This document shows, one piece after another, positions 1 through 6,238 of a stretch of DNA of 21,925 bases. Each line of letters starts with the position of its first letter. Position 1 is the stretch's first letter. The stretch lies in the NCBI GenBank assembly GCA_005777415.1, contig SXMI01000303.1:1-21925 (forward strand), given 5' to 3'. The stretch is from Actinomycetota bacterium. GTDB lineage: Bacteria > Actinomycetota > Acidimicrobiia > Acidimicrobiales > Microtrichaceae. The notes under the pieces are model-generated. The model saw nothing but the letters and a program-made list of their open reading frames with translations. It ran no database searches and was not told the DNA's origin. A program made the position numbers and the translations under genes.

Positions 1-493
1 CGAGGGCCGGTTGGTGCTCGCCGATGCGCTCGTGCTGGCCTCGGAGGAGTCGCCGGCGGCGATCGTCGACCTGGCCACCCTGACCGGCGCCTGCCTGGTT
101 GCGCTCGGCGAACGGATCGCCGGCCTGATGGCGAACGACGACGCGTTCCGTGACCGGGTGTTGGCGGCCGCTGCCCGCGCCGGTGAGCGGGTGTGGCCGC
201 TACCCCTGCCGGCCGACTACCGGCCCCGGCTGGACTCGCGGATCGCCGACATCGCCAACATCGGTGGCGGTCGGTACGGCGGGACGCTGACCGCCGGGCT
301 GTTCCTGAAGGAGTTCGTCGGCGAGGGGATCCCGTGGGCGCACCTCGACATCGCCGGGCCGGCCCACCTCGACGAACCCGACGGCGAGCAGGGGCCGGGC
401 GGGACCGGTTTCGGCGTGCGCACCCTGGTGTCGCTGGTGACCGGGTGGGGCGACGACCCGACCGCCGATCAGGACGACGACGCCCCGGCGTGA
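1..493 (+). CDS. pepA: Leucyl aminopeptidase (peptidase M17), C-terminal part, 5' end outside window
   Basis: This is the 3' end of a cytosolic M17 aminopeptidase, which removes N-terminal residues from peptides using two metal ions. The reading frame is already open at base 2, and the first visible residues are EGRLVLADAL, the end of the family signature NTDAEGRL whose Asp and Glu bind metal. Further M17 hallmarks follow: DLATLTGACLVALG (nt about 68-109), the IADIANIGGGRYGGTLTAG stretch and FLKEFVG, then the WAHLDIAGPA motif near the C-terminus. About 163 residues are visible, so roughly two thirds of the usual 480-500 residue protein lies upstream. It ends in TGA at 491-493 and overlaps the convergent minus-strand gene by 25 nt. 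The acidic tail (DQDDDAPA) lies in that overlap. The family call is firm; substrate preference cannot be read from this fragment. Confidence 0.93.
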   Translation, partial: EGRLVLADALVLASEESPAAIVDLATLTGACLVALGERIAGLMANDDAFRDRVLAAAARAGERVWPLPLPADYRPRLDSRIADIANIGGGRYGGTLTAGLFLKEFVGEGIPWAHLDIAGPAHLDEPDGEQGPGGTGFGVRTLVSLVTGWGDDPTADQDDDAPA

Positions 494-957
494 GCGGCGT
501 GCTCGGCGAGCCAGGCGGCGTGGGCGCGCTGCAGCGGCTCGGGCAGACGCTGCACGTGGCGACGGGGCAGGGTCGGGACGGAGGTCCGAACGGCCAGGTC
601 GCCATCGGGCAGCTCCCGGGCCAGGCCGAACGCCCGGGCCCGGTCGATGGTGCGGACCATCGGCGAGTTCCGACCCGTGCCCGTCCCGAGTCCCAGCGCC
701 CGGGCGGTGTCGACCAGGCCGACCCGGAAGCCGGACGGATGGACCTCGAGGCCGCGGGCGAACCGCCGCAGGAGCAGGATCGTCGACGGTCCGACGACCC
801 CCAACCAGAAGCGCTCGACGTAGTCGCCCCGGGGGTCGTGGCCACGGTCGGCGAGCGTCGGGTCCCACCAGGCTCGGATCGTGAGGGTCGGTGCGGTCCG
901 CTCCGTCGGGGCGGGTCCGGTGGTCCGATGATCGTCGGTGAGGATGGCGTCGGGCAC
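469..957 (-). CDS. Conserved protein of unknown function, 162 aa
   Basis: I know of no function for this protein. The GTG start at 957 is chosen because AGGAGGA (plus-strand 967-973) sits 9 nt upstream; the longer open frame continues into low-complexity Arg/Pro/Ser sequence that looks non-coding. Residues about 1-25 are Thr/Pro-rich and probably disordered. A compact region from about residue 28 has WWDP, GHDPR, YVERFWLGVVGPST and a Leu/Arg-rich helix (LLLRRFARGLE). A second conserved-looking part contains LGLGTGTGRNSP and ARAFGLA. The pattern resembles small actinobacterial proteins annotated only as hypothetical (from memory, not searched). The repeated helix-turn segments and basic residues could fit a winged-helix DNA-binding fold, but I see no definite motif. 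It is convergent with pepA (25 nt overlap) and divergent from the sirtuin gene. Confidence 0.72.
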   Translation of the reverse strand: MPDAILTDDHRTTGPAPTERTAPTLTIRAWWDPTLADRGHDPRGDYVERFWLGVVGPSTILLLRRFARGLEVHPSGFRVGLVDTARALGLGTGTGRNSPMVRTIDRARAFGLARELPDGDLAVRTSVPTLPRRHVQRLPEPLQRAHAAWLAEHAAHAGASSS

Positions 958-966
958 GGTCGTGTC

Positions 967-973
967 TCCTCCT
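967..973 (-). promoter_or_regulatory. Strong Shine-Dalgarno site of the 162-aa gene
   Basis: Read on the minus strand this is AGGAGGA, 9 nt before the GTG at 957. It decides the start codon of the small unknown protein against the much longer open frame. Confidence 0.7.
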
Positions 974-1094
974 GCGTGGGTGGCGTGGGTGGGCTGGGGT
1001 CGTCCCGGGTGTGCGGTCGTCCCGGTGGCGGGACGGTACGGCGCCCGGGTCGCGTCGTCAGCGGGGACCGGGACCCGCGCGCGGGGGTCCGGCC

Positions 1095-1850
1095 GTGACC
1101 GACGGAGGGTTCGACGCCGCGCAGGAGCTGGTGACGGCGGCCCGGCGCATCGTCGTGCTGACCGGGGCCGGGATCTCGACCGACTCGGGGATCCCCGACT
1201 TCCGCGGCCCCGACGGGGTCTGGACGAGGGACCCCGAGGCCGAGAAGTACTCGACGATCGGGTACTACCTGGCCGACCCGACGGTGCGTGAGCGGGCCTG
1301 GCGGCTCCGGATGGACGCCCCGGTGTGGCGGGCCGAGCCGAACCCCGGCCACCTGGCACTCGTCGACCTGGAGCGCAGCGGCCGGCTCGACCTGCTCGTC
1401 ACGCAGAACATCGACGGCCTCCACCAGGCGGCCGGTTCGGACCCGTCGTCGGTGGTGGAGATGCACGGCAGCATGCGCACCGCCCGTTGCGTCGCCTGCG
1501 GGTGGTCGGCGCCGATCGGCGAGCTCTTCGACCGCGTCCGGTCCGGCGAGCCGGACCCGGCGTGTCCGGAGTGCGGCGGGATCGTGAAGTCCGACGTGGT
1601 GTTCTTCGGTGAGCAGCTGCGCCCGGAACGGGTGGAGCGGGCCTTCGAGGCCGTGGCGCGCTGCGACTTGCTGCTGGCCGTCGGCACGACGCTCGCGGTG
1701 ACGCCGGTCGCCCACCTGGCGCCGGCGGCCGTGGAGGCGGGTGCGGCGCTCGTGATCGTGAACGGCTCGCCGACCGAGTACGACTGGCTGGCCGACGCGA
1801 CCGTGCAGGGGTCGATCAGCGAGTTGCTGCCGGGGTTGGTCGGGGTCTGA
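1095..1850 (+). CDS. NAD-dependent protein deacylase, sirtuin (Sir2) family, zinc-binding
   Basis: Sirtuins remove acyl groups from lysine side chains in the cytosol, consuming NAD and releasing nicotinamide. From the GTG at 1095 the protein has 251 residues, normal for a bacterial sirtuin. Visible motifs are GAGIS at residues 24-28 and IPDFRG (NAD binding), TQNIDGLH at 103-110, the catalytic histidine in VVEMHGS (His124), and four zinc cysteines as CVAC (132, 135) and CPEC (157, 160). The NAD-binding GTTLAVTP at 197-204 replaces the commoner GTSL. The longer frame from 1011 adds a basic low-complexity leader and is rejected, although no strong ribosome site precedes 1095. I do not see the Tyr-x-x-Arg pair that marks desuccinylase-type sirtuins, so ordinary deacetylation is the simpler guess. 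It is divergent from the 162-aa gene and alone on its strand. Confidence 0.93.
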   Translation: MTDGGFDAAQELVTAARRIVVLTGAGISTDSGIPDFRGPDGVWTRDPEAEKYSTIGYYLADPTVRERAWRLRMDAPVWRAEPNPGHLALVDLERSGRLDLLVTQNIDGLHQAAGSDPSSVVEMHGSMRTARCVACGWSAPIGELFDRVRSGEPDPACPECGGIVKSDVVFFGEQLRPERVERAFEAVARCDLLLAVGTTLAVTPVAHLAPAAVEAGAALVIVNGSPTEYDWLADATVQGSISELLPGLVGV

Positions 1851-1866
1851 GTCCGACGATCAGCTC

Positions 1867-1909
1867 GATCACCCGGGAACGATCACCCGGGAACGATCAC
1901 GCGGGGAAC
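1867..1909. repeat. Three tandem copies of a 14-bp unit
   Basis: GATCACCCGGGAAC occurs at 1867-1880 and 1881-1894, followed by a one-base-longer variant GATCACGCGGGGAAC at 1895-1909. The third copy forms the last codons and stop (1897-1899 on the minus strand) of the DUF2079 gene; the first two fill the gap after the sirtuin stop. No poly-T tract follows, so this is not a classical terminator. Confidence 0.85.
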
Positions 1910-3546
1910 CCCGCCTCCAGCGTGCGTTGGCCCGGGGGCGGTGTCCAGAGGATGGCGGTGACGCCGTCCCGGTCGACGAGGACCTCCGACTCACCGGTCG
2001 TGAGCAACTCCTGCACGACGGCGTCCTGTTCGGCCGGACTGAGGAGCTGGAGCGCGTTGATCCGGTCGATCACCACGGCGACCTGTTCCTCCTCGATGGG
2101 GATCTCCCGCACACCGCCGAGCTGGCCCCGGGCCAGGACGAACACCCACTCGTGCTCGGCGAAGCGTCCGATGGTCGGCACGGAAGCGATCACCTGCGCC
2201 CCATCGGGGATTCCCTCGAGTGCGGTCTGCAGCGCGTCGGTCTGCTCGGGGGTGACGAGGCCAGCGACGCCGTTGCGCGTGAACGTCGACGGGACGAGGC
2301 GCCATGCGTTGCCGATGCCCAGGACCACGGCCACGACGAGCGTGCCGGCGGCCAGGACCCGGAGGGTCTGCGATCGCCGGGTCGCCAGCCAGGTCGCAAG
2401 CCACGCCGTGCCGAACGCGATGAACGGCGTCACCACGAAGTTCTGGAAGGGGTGGTGGATGAAGATCGGACTGGCCTGCAGCGCCGCGATGAGCAGCGCG
2501 ACCACGGGGACGCCGAGACCCCAGGGTGAGAACAACCCGAACCCGCCGCCGGCGGCGAGGTACTCGAGGATCGGTACGTGTCGCTCGCCCACCGTCGAGA
2601 TCGGCGTCGCCGGATCCGACACCACCCCCAGTGCGAGCTGGAGCATCCCGGGTGCGCCGTCATCGAGTCGCGGGACGTCCGCCAGGTACGCGTAGCCGAG
2701 GTCGACGTGCGACGCGTTGTTGTGCCCGGTGGCGGCGATGAACATCACCCAACCGAGCCCGACGGCCATGAGGGCCAGCCCCCACCGGCGGGTCGCCCGC
2801 GACGACAGCACCGCCGAGGCCCCGACGCCGAAGATGAAGACACCGGCGACGTCGCCGCACAACAGGCACAGCACGACCCAGATCCACATCCGACGGGTCC
2901 GCCCGGCGGTGAGGTCGCGGGCGGCGAGCACGGCGAAGCAGGTCGCCAGCGCCCAGAAGTGGAAGTCCTGGGCCGCGGTCGCGTAGGCGATCGGATTGAT
3001 CGCCATCAGGACCAGCACCACGATCGGAATGGCCCGTCGCCACCAGGTGGTGAGGTCGCTCCTCCGGACGTGGTCCGCGGACCAGGCCGTCGTGGTGTAG
3101 CCGACCATGGCGAGTGCGGCCGCCTGGATGACGAGCAGCACGAAGCCGGTCCCGAAGATCGGGTAGAGGAGCGCGATCGGCCACATGATCAGCTCGAAGT
3201 GGCTGCTCAGGTAGGCGGTGTCGCTGAGCGTCGACTCGGGCAGCAGGTTGCCGGAGCCGATCTGGCTCAGCGCCTGGGCGAAGATCCCGTAGTCGATGCT
3301 GATCGTGAAGGTCCGGTACACCGTCCAGGAGACGACGAGCAACACCACGAACTGCGCGGCGAACACGGCCATCGCCACCCGGTCGATCCCGATGAGGGCG
3401 GGGTCCTCGGGATCTCGCCGCCGCTGCCGGCGGACCACTCGGGGAACGTCCGGGTCCGGCTCCGGCACCAGAGTGCGCCCGCGTGCCGAGTTGGTGGCCG
3501 GGGCCTGCAGGGTGGCCGTGCTGCGCCGACGAGCGGATTCCTCCAC
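1897..3546 (-). CDS. Multi-pass membrane protein, DUF2079 type
   Basis: This is an integral membrane protein of about 549 residues with a run of hydrophobic segments from about residue 55 to 425, then a soluble C-terminal part of about 120 residues. Its layout matches the DUF2079 family, whose members resemble GT-C membrane glycosyltransferases but have no proven reaction. Supporting segments are SIDYGIFAQALSQIGSGN, SSHFELIMWPIALLYP, an AQDFHFWALA stretch, GDVAGVFIFGVG, and a late loop with HHPFQNFVVTPF. I chose GTG at 3546: the longer alternative (ATG at 3621) would put a regulatory-looking site of the divergent gene inside the coding region and adds a non-hydrophobic leader. A still shorter start near VPEPDP is possible. 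No neighbour gives it a pathway. It ends inside the third copy of a 14-bp tandem repeat. Confidence 0.85.
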   Translation of the reverse strand: MEESARRRSTATLQAPATNSARGRTLVPEPDPDVPRVVRRQRRRDPEDPALIGIDRVAMAVFAAQFVVLLVVSWTVYRTFTISIDYGIFAQALSQIGSGNLLPESTLSDTAYLSSHFELIMWPIALLYPIFGTGFVLLVIQAAALAMVGYTTTAWSADHVRRSDLTTWWRRAIPIVVLVLMAINPIAYATAAQDFHFWALATCFAVLAARDLTAGRTRRMWIWVVLCLLCGDVAGVFIFGVGASAVLSSRATRRWGLALMAVGLGWVMFIAATGHNNASHVDLGYAYLADVPRLDDGAPGMLQLALGVVSDPATPISTVGERHVPILEYLAAGGGFGLFSPWGLGVPVVALLIAALQASPIFIHHPFQNFVVTPFIAFGTAWLATWLATRRSQTLRVLAAGTLVVAVVLGIGNAWRLVPSTFTRNGVAGLVTPEQTDALQTALEGIPDGAQVIASVPTIGRFAEHEWVFVLARGQLGGVREIPIEEEQVAVVIDRINALQLLSPAEQDAVVQELLTTGESEVLVDRDGVTAILWTPPPGQRTLEAGFPA

Positions 3547-3593
3547 GCCGGGATTCTCGCACGGTCCGACCGCACGACCGGGCACATGGCGGG

Positions 3594-3618
3594 AATGTTG
3601 ACCACTTTGGTAGGGTTT
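3594..3618 (+). promoter_or_regulatory. Promoter/operator region of the rhodanese-MoeB gene with IscR-like (Rrf2) site
   Basis: TTGACC lies at 3598-3603 and TAGGGT at 3611-3616, 7 nt apart. This is too close for a standard -35/-10 pair, but TAGGGT fits the TAnnnT -10 box used elsewhere in the window. By hand, the 25 bases match the E. coli type-1 IscR consensus (YYGACT, AT-rich spacer, AGTCRRS) at about 18 positions. An inner dyad ACCA-CTT-TGGT is visible. If TAGGGT is the -10 box, the leader before the ATG at 3691 is about 65-70 nt. Binding by an Rrf2 protein is inference. Confidence 0.45.
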
Positions 3619-3690
3619 CATTCGGTGAGATCAACGAGCGATCAGTCGCCCCGCTACCGCTGATCGTCGAGCCCACGACCGGAGACGAGC

Positions 3691-4866
3691 ATGCCCACCT
3701 TCCGAGACCTCCTCAGCGCCGCCAAGTCCGAGATCACCGAGGTCGACACCGCCACCGCTGAGCAACTCCTGAGTGACGGGGCGGTCCTGCTCGACGTCCG
3801 CGAGGCGGACGAGTTCGAGCAGGGCGCTGTGCCGGGCTCGCTGTTCCTGCCCCGTGGTCACCTCGAGGCCCAGGTCGAGAGCCGACTCACGGACAAGACC
3901 GCCGCGGTGGTGGTCATGTGCGCCGGTGGCGTCCGCTCGGCGTTCGCGGCCCGGACGCTCCAGGAACTCGGCTACACCGACGTCGTGTCCATGGCCGGCG
4001 GGTTCAACCGCTGGAAGGACGAGGGGCGCGACTGGCGTGTGCCCGAGACGCTGAGTGCCGAGCAGCGCAACCGCTACCAGCGGCACCTGCTGCTCCCCGA
4101 GGTCGGCGAGGAGGGCCAGCAGCGCCTGCTCGACGCCAAGGTGCTCCTGCTCGGCGCCGGGGGCCTTGGTTCACCCGCGGCGCTCTACCTGGCCGCAGCC
4201 GGCGTGGGCACGATCGGCATCGTGGACATGGACGTCGTCGACGACTCCAACCTGCAGCGCCAGATCCTCCACAACGTGGACCGCGTCGGTGACCGCAAGG
4301 TCGACTCGGCCAAGAAGACGCTCACGGCGCTGAACCCCGACGTGAACGTGATCACCTACGACGTCCGGCTCGACGCCTCCAACATGGAGGAGGTGATCAG
4401 CGGCTTCGACCTGGTCGTGGACGGCGCCGACAACTTCCCGGTCCGCTACATGCTCAACGACGCGTCGGTGAAGCTGGGCATCCCGGTGGTGCACGGCTCG
4501 ATCTTCCGCTTCGAGGGGCACGTCACCGTGTTCGACCCGAAGCGGGGCCCGACCTACCGGGACATGCTGCCCGAGCCGCCGCCGGCCGAGCTCGCACCGA
4601 GCTGCGCCGAGGCGGGCGTGCTGGGTGTGCTCCCGGGCATCGTCGGCTCGATCCAGGCGCTCGAGGCGATCAAGTTGATCCTCGACCTGGGCGACCCGCT
4701 GATCGGGCGGTACCTCACCTTCGATGCGCTCGAGATGGGCTTCCGGGAGTACCGGATCCGACGTGATCCGTCCAACCCCGTCACCTGGGAGAACCGGGAG
4801 CTGATCCAGGTCGTCGAGCTCGACGGTCACTGCTCGCCGGCGCCGCTCCAGGCCCCGGTGGGCTGA
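3691..4866 (+). CDS. moeB: Rhodanese-MoeB/ThiF fusion: sulfur-carrier adenylyltransferase/sulfurtransferase
   Basis: E1-like MoeB/ThiF enzymes adenylate the C-terminal glycine of a small sulfur-carrier protein (MoaD, ThiS or CysO type), and the rhodanese domain supplies persulfide sulfur. The rhodanese domain is at residues about 15-115, with LLDVRE at 33-38 and active-site loop CAGGVRS (Cys77). The adenylyltransferase domain runs from about 120 to 365: RYQRHLLLPEVG, the ATP loop GAGGLG at 155-160, DMDVVDDSNLQRQ, DGADNF at 244-249 and the conserved SCAEAGVLG with Cys305. Rhodanese first, then MoeB, is the reverse of mycobacterial MoeZ but is known in other MoeB proteins. The CxxC pairs that bind zinc in E. 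coli MoeB are absent (GPTYRDM, DPSNPV), as in mycobacterial MoeZ as I recall it. It serves molybdenum-cofactor, thiamine or cysteine synthesis; which one cannot be told. It overlaps the convergent flippase gene by 40 nt. Confidence 0.93.
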   Translation: MPTFRDLLSAAKSEITEVDTATAEQLLSDGAVLLDVREADEFEQGAVPGSLFLPRGHLEAQVESRLTDKTAAVVVMCAGGVRSAFAARTLQELGYTDVVSMAGGFNRWKDEGRDWRVPETLSAEQRNRYQRHLLLPEVGEEGQQRLLDAKVLLLGAGGLGSPAALYLAAAGVGTIGIVDMDVVDDSNLQRQILHNVDRVGDRKVDSAKKTLTALNPDVNVITYDVRLDASNMEEVISGFDLVVDGADNFPVRYMLNDASVKLGIPVVHGSIFRFEGHVTVFDPKRGPTYRDMLPEPPPAELAPSCAEAGVLGVLPGIVGSIQALEAIKLILDLGDPLIGRYLTFDALEMGFREYRIRRDPSNPVTWENRELIQVVELDGHCSPAPLQAPVG

Positions 4867-6155
4867 CGGCGCAGGTCGCCGATCTCGCGGCGCAGCAACC
4901 AGGCGACCACCAGCAACGTCGCGGCGGCCGAGGCCACCATCGCCCCCTCGACCCGGGGGAGCAGCTCGGCACCCGCGTTCGCCAGCGCAACCACGAACAC
5001 CACCAGTCCGGCGGCCCAGGGCCACCACGACTGGTGCTGACGGCGCAGCGCGATCTGGGCCTGGTTGAAGGTCAGCGTGGCCGTCATCAGCATGCTGGCG
5101 AGCGTGAGCATCCCCATGTCCCAGCCGTCGATCCGGTCGAACTCGTCACCGAAGAGCACGCGCACGACCAGCGACCCGGCCACGATCGACCCGGCCACGG
5201 CCACGGCGGTCGCACCGGCGATCACCAGGCCGAGCACGCGGACGTCGCGGGTGAATCCGACGGCGTCGCCCTCGGCGGCGCGAGCCGAGAGCCGCGGGAG
5301 CACGACGGCCTGCACTGCCTGGAAGAGGAACAGGGGGATCCGGGCGATGACCAGTGCCGAGAGGAACACCCCGGCGGCCGCCTCCTCGGCCGGTCCGCTC
5401 AGCACCTCGACGGCGATCGTGCTCAGGTTCATCAGCGTGAGGCTGGTCAGGGAGGTGAGGAGCAGGAACCCGAGCGATGTCAGCAGCGGTCGCCAGTCGG
5501 GCGGGTCGCCGCCCGCCCGGACCGCCAGCGGTCGCGCCGCCACGAGCGCTACGGCGCAGCCCACCCAGCCGCTCAACGCCATGACCCAGGCGTAGGGGAG
5601 TGGGTCGTCCACCCCGGCGGCGGCGAGCATCAGCACGGGCACGGCCTTGGCGATGGCGTCCGCGATGAACAGCACGCCGTAGGACCGGTAGTCGCCCGTG
5701 CCCGCCAGCACGCCGCGGACCGCGAACATCAGGGCGAGCCCGGCCACGCCCACGAGCAGCACGACCGCGAACGCGGCCCGGTTGCGGAACAGGGACGAAC
5801 CGATCCACCCGGAGCCGGCGAGGATGATCACTCCCACCACGCCGACCGCCGCGGCCGCCACCGCCGCGATGCGGCGGAGCGCCGCGCCACTGCCGACGCC
5901 GGCCGCGATCGCCCGGGCGAGCTCCTGGTCGACGGGAATGAACAGTCCGTTGCCGATCAGGAACATGACGGCCCAGAGCACCGACACGACGGCGAACTGG
6001 TCCGGGCCGAGAGCCCGACCGCTGGCGCTCAGGTAGATGTACGACCCGATGCCGTCGGCGATCAGGCCGAGGACGAGGACGCCGCGACCGCCGGCGCCGA
6101 GCGAGCCGAGCCGACGCAGGCCCGGACGGTCTGCTCGCAGGGAGGCGGACACCAC
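4827..6155 (-). CDS. Wzx/MATE-like polysaccharide flippase, about 12 membrane segments
   Basis: This is an integral membrane protein of 442 residues with about 12 hydrophobic segments spread along its length, the size and layout of the oligosaccharide-lipid flippases (Wzx) in the MATE-like fold group. Such proteins move undecaprenyl-linked sugars across the membrane. Features used are the N-terminal GADGIGSYIYLSASGRALGP-like first helix region, VDQELARAIAAG after segment 2, an RGVLAGTGDYRSYG loop, NLSTIAVEVLSGP mid-protein, and the FQAVQAVVLPRLSARAAEGD loop typical of this group. The start is GTG at 6155, with a second GTG next to it; a TAGGAT box lies 7 nt upstream, so the mRNA may be leaderless. 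The tail is short and soluble (WLLRREIGDLRRQ). It is divergent from a glycosyltransferase gene, which supports a surface-glycan role. The fold call is good; the substrate is unknown. Confidence 0.85.
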   Translation of the reverse strand: MVSASLRADRPGLRRLGSLGAGGRGVLVLGLIADGIGSYIYLSASGRALGPDQFAVVSVLWAVMFLIGNGLFIPVDQELARAIAAGVGSGAALRRIAAVAAAAVGVVGVIILAGSGWIGSSLFRNRAAFAVVLLVGVAGLALMFAVRGVLAGTGDYRSYGVLFIADAIAKAVPVLMLAAAGVDDPLPYAWVMALSGWVGCAVALVAARPLAVRAGGDPPDWRPLLTSLGFLLLTSLTSLTLMNLSTIAVEVLSGPAEEAAAGVFLSALVIARIPLFLFQAVQAVVLPRLSARAAEGDAVGFTRDVRVLGLVIAGATAVAVAGSIVAGSLVVRVLFGDEFDRIDGWDMGMLTLASMLMTATLTFNQAQIALRRQHQSWWPWAAGLVVFVVALANAGAELLPRVEGAMVASAAATLLVVAWLLRREIGDLRRQPTGAWSGAGEQ

Positions 6156-6162
6156 GGCGTCG

Positions 6163-6168
6163 ATCCTA
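6163..6168 (-). promoter_or_regulatory. Candidate -10 box of the flippase gene (leaderless)
   Basis: On the minus strand TAGGAT lies 7 nt before the GTG at 6155. The spacing would place the transcript start at or next to the start codon. I see no good -35 hexamer. Confidence 0.45.
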
Positions 6169-6225
6169 CGGTCGGCCCGATCCGCTCCGGCCGATCCTGC
6201 GTCACCGGGCCGTGCGACCCGGCGC

Positions 6226-6231
6226 GTAGCC
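6226..6231 (+). promoter_or_regulatory. Candidate -10 box of the glycosyltransferase gene (leaderless)
   Basis: TAGCCT lies 7 nt before the GTG at 6239 and no Shine-Dalgarno sequence is present. It shares an 83-bp divergent gap with the flippase promoter. Confidence 0.45.
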
Positions 6232-6238
6232 TCGCGGC

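Noticed and set aside
1011..1094. 28-residue extension of the sirtuin
   Set aside because: It is Arg/Gly/Pro-rich intergenic-looking sequence; the Sir2 fold starts well after GTG 1095.
1851..1909. Tandem repeats as a CRISPR array or terminator
   Set aside because: Units are directly adjacent without spacers, and there is no strong hairpin or T-run.
3547..3621. N-terminal extension of the DUF2079 protein to the ATG at 3621
   Set aside because: It would cover the candidate operator of the divergent gene, has no ribosome site and adds a non-hydrophobic stretch; kept only as an alternative start.
2578..3663. Long plus-strand open frame opposite the DUF2079 gene
   Set aside because: The translation is Asp/His/Arg/Gly-rich and without hydrophobic core, whereas the minus frame gives convincing membrane helices.
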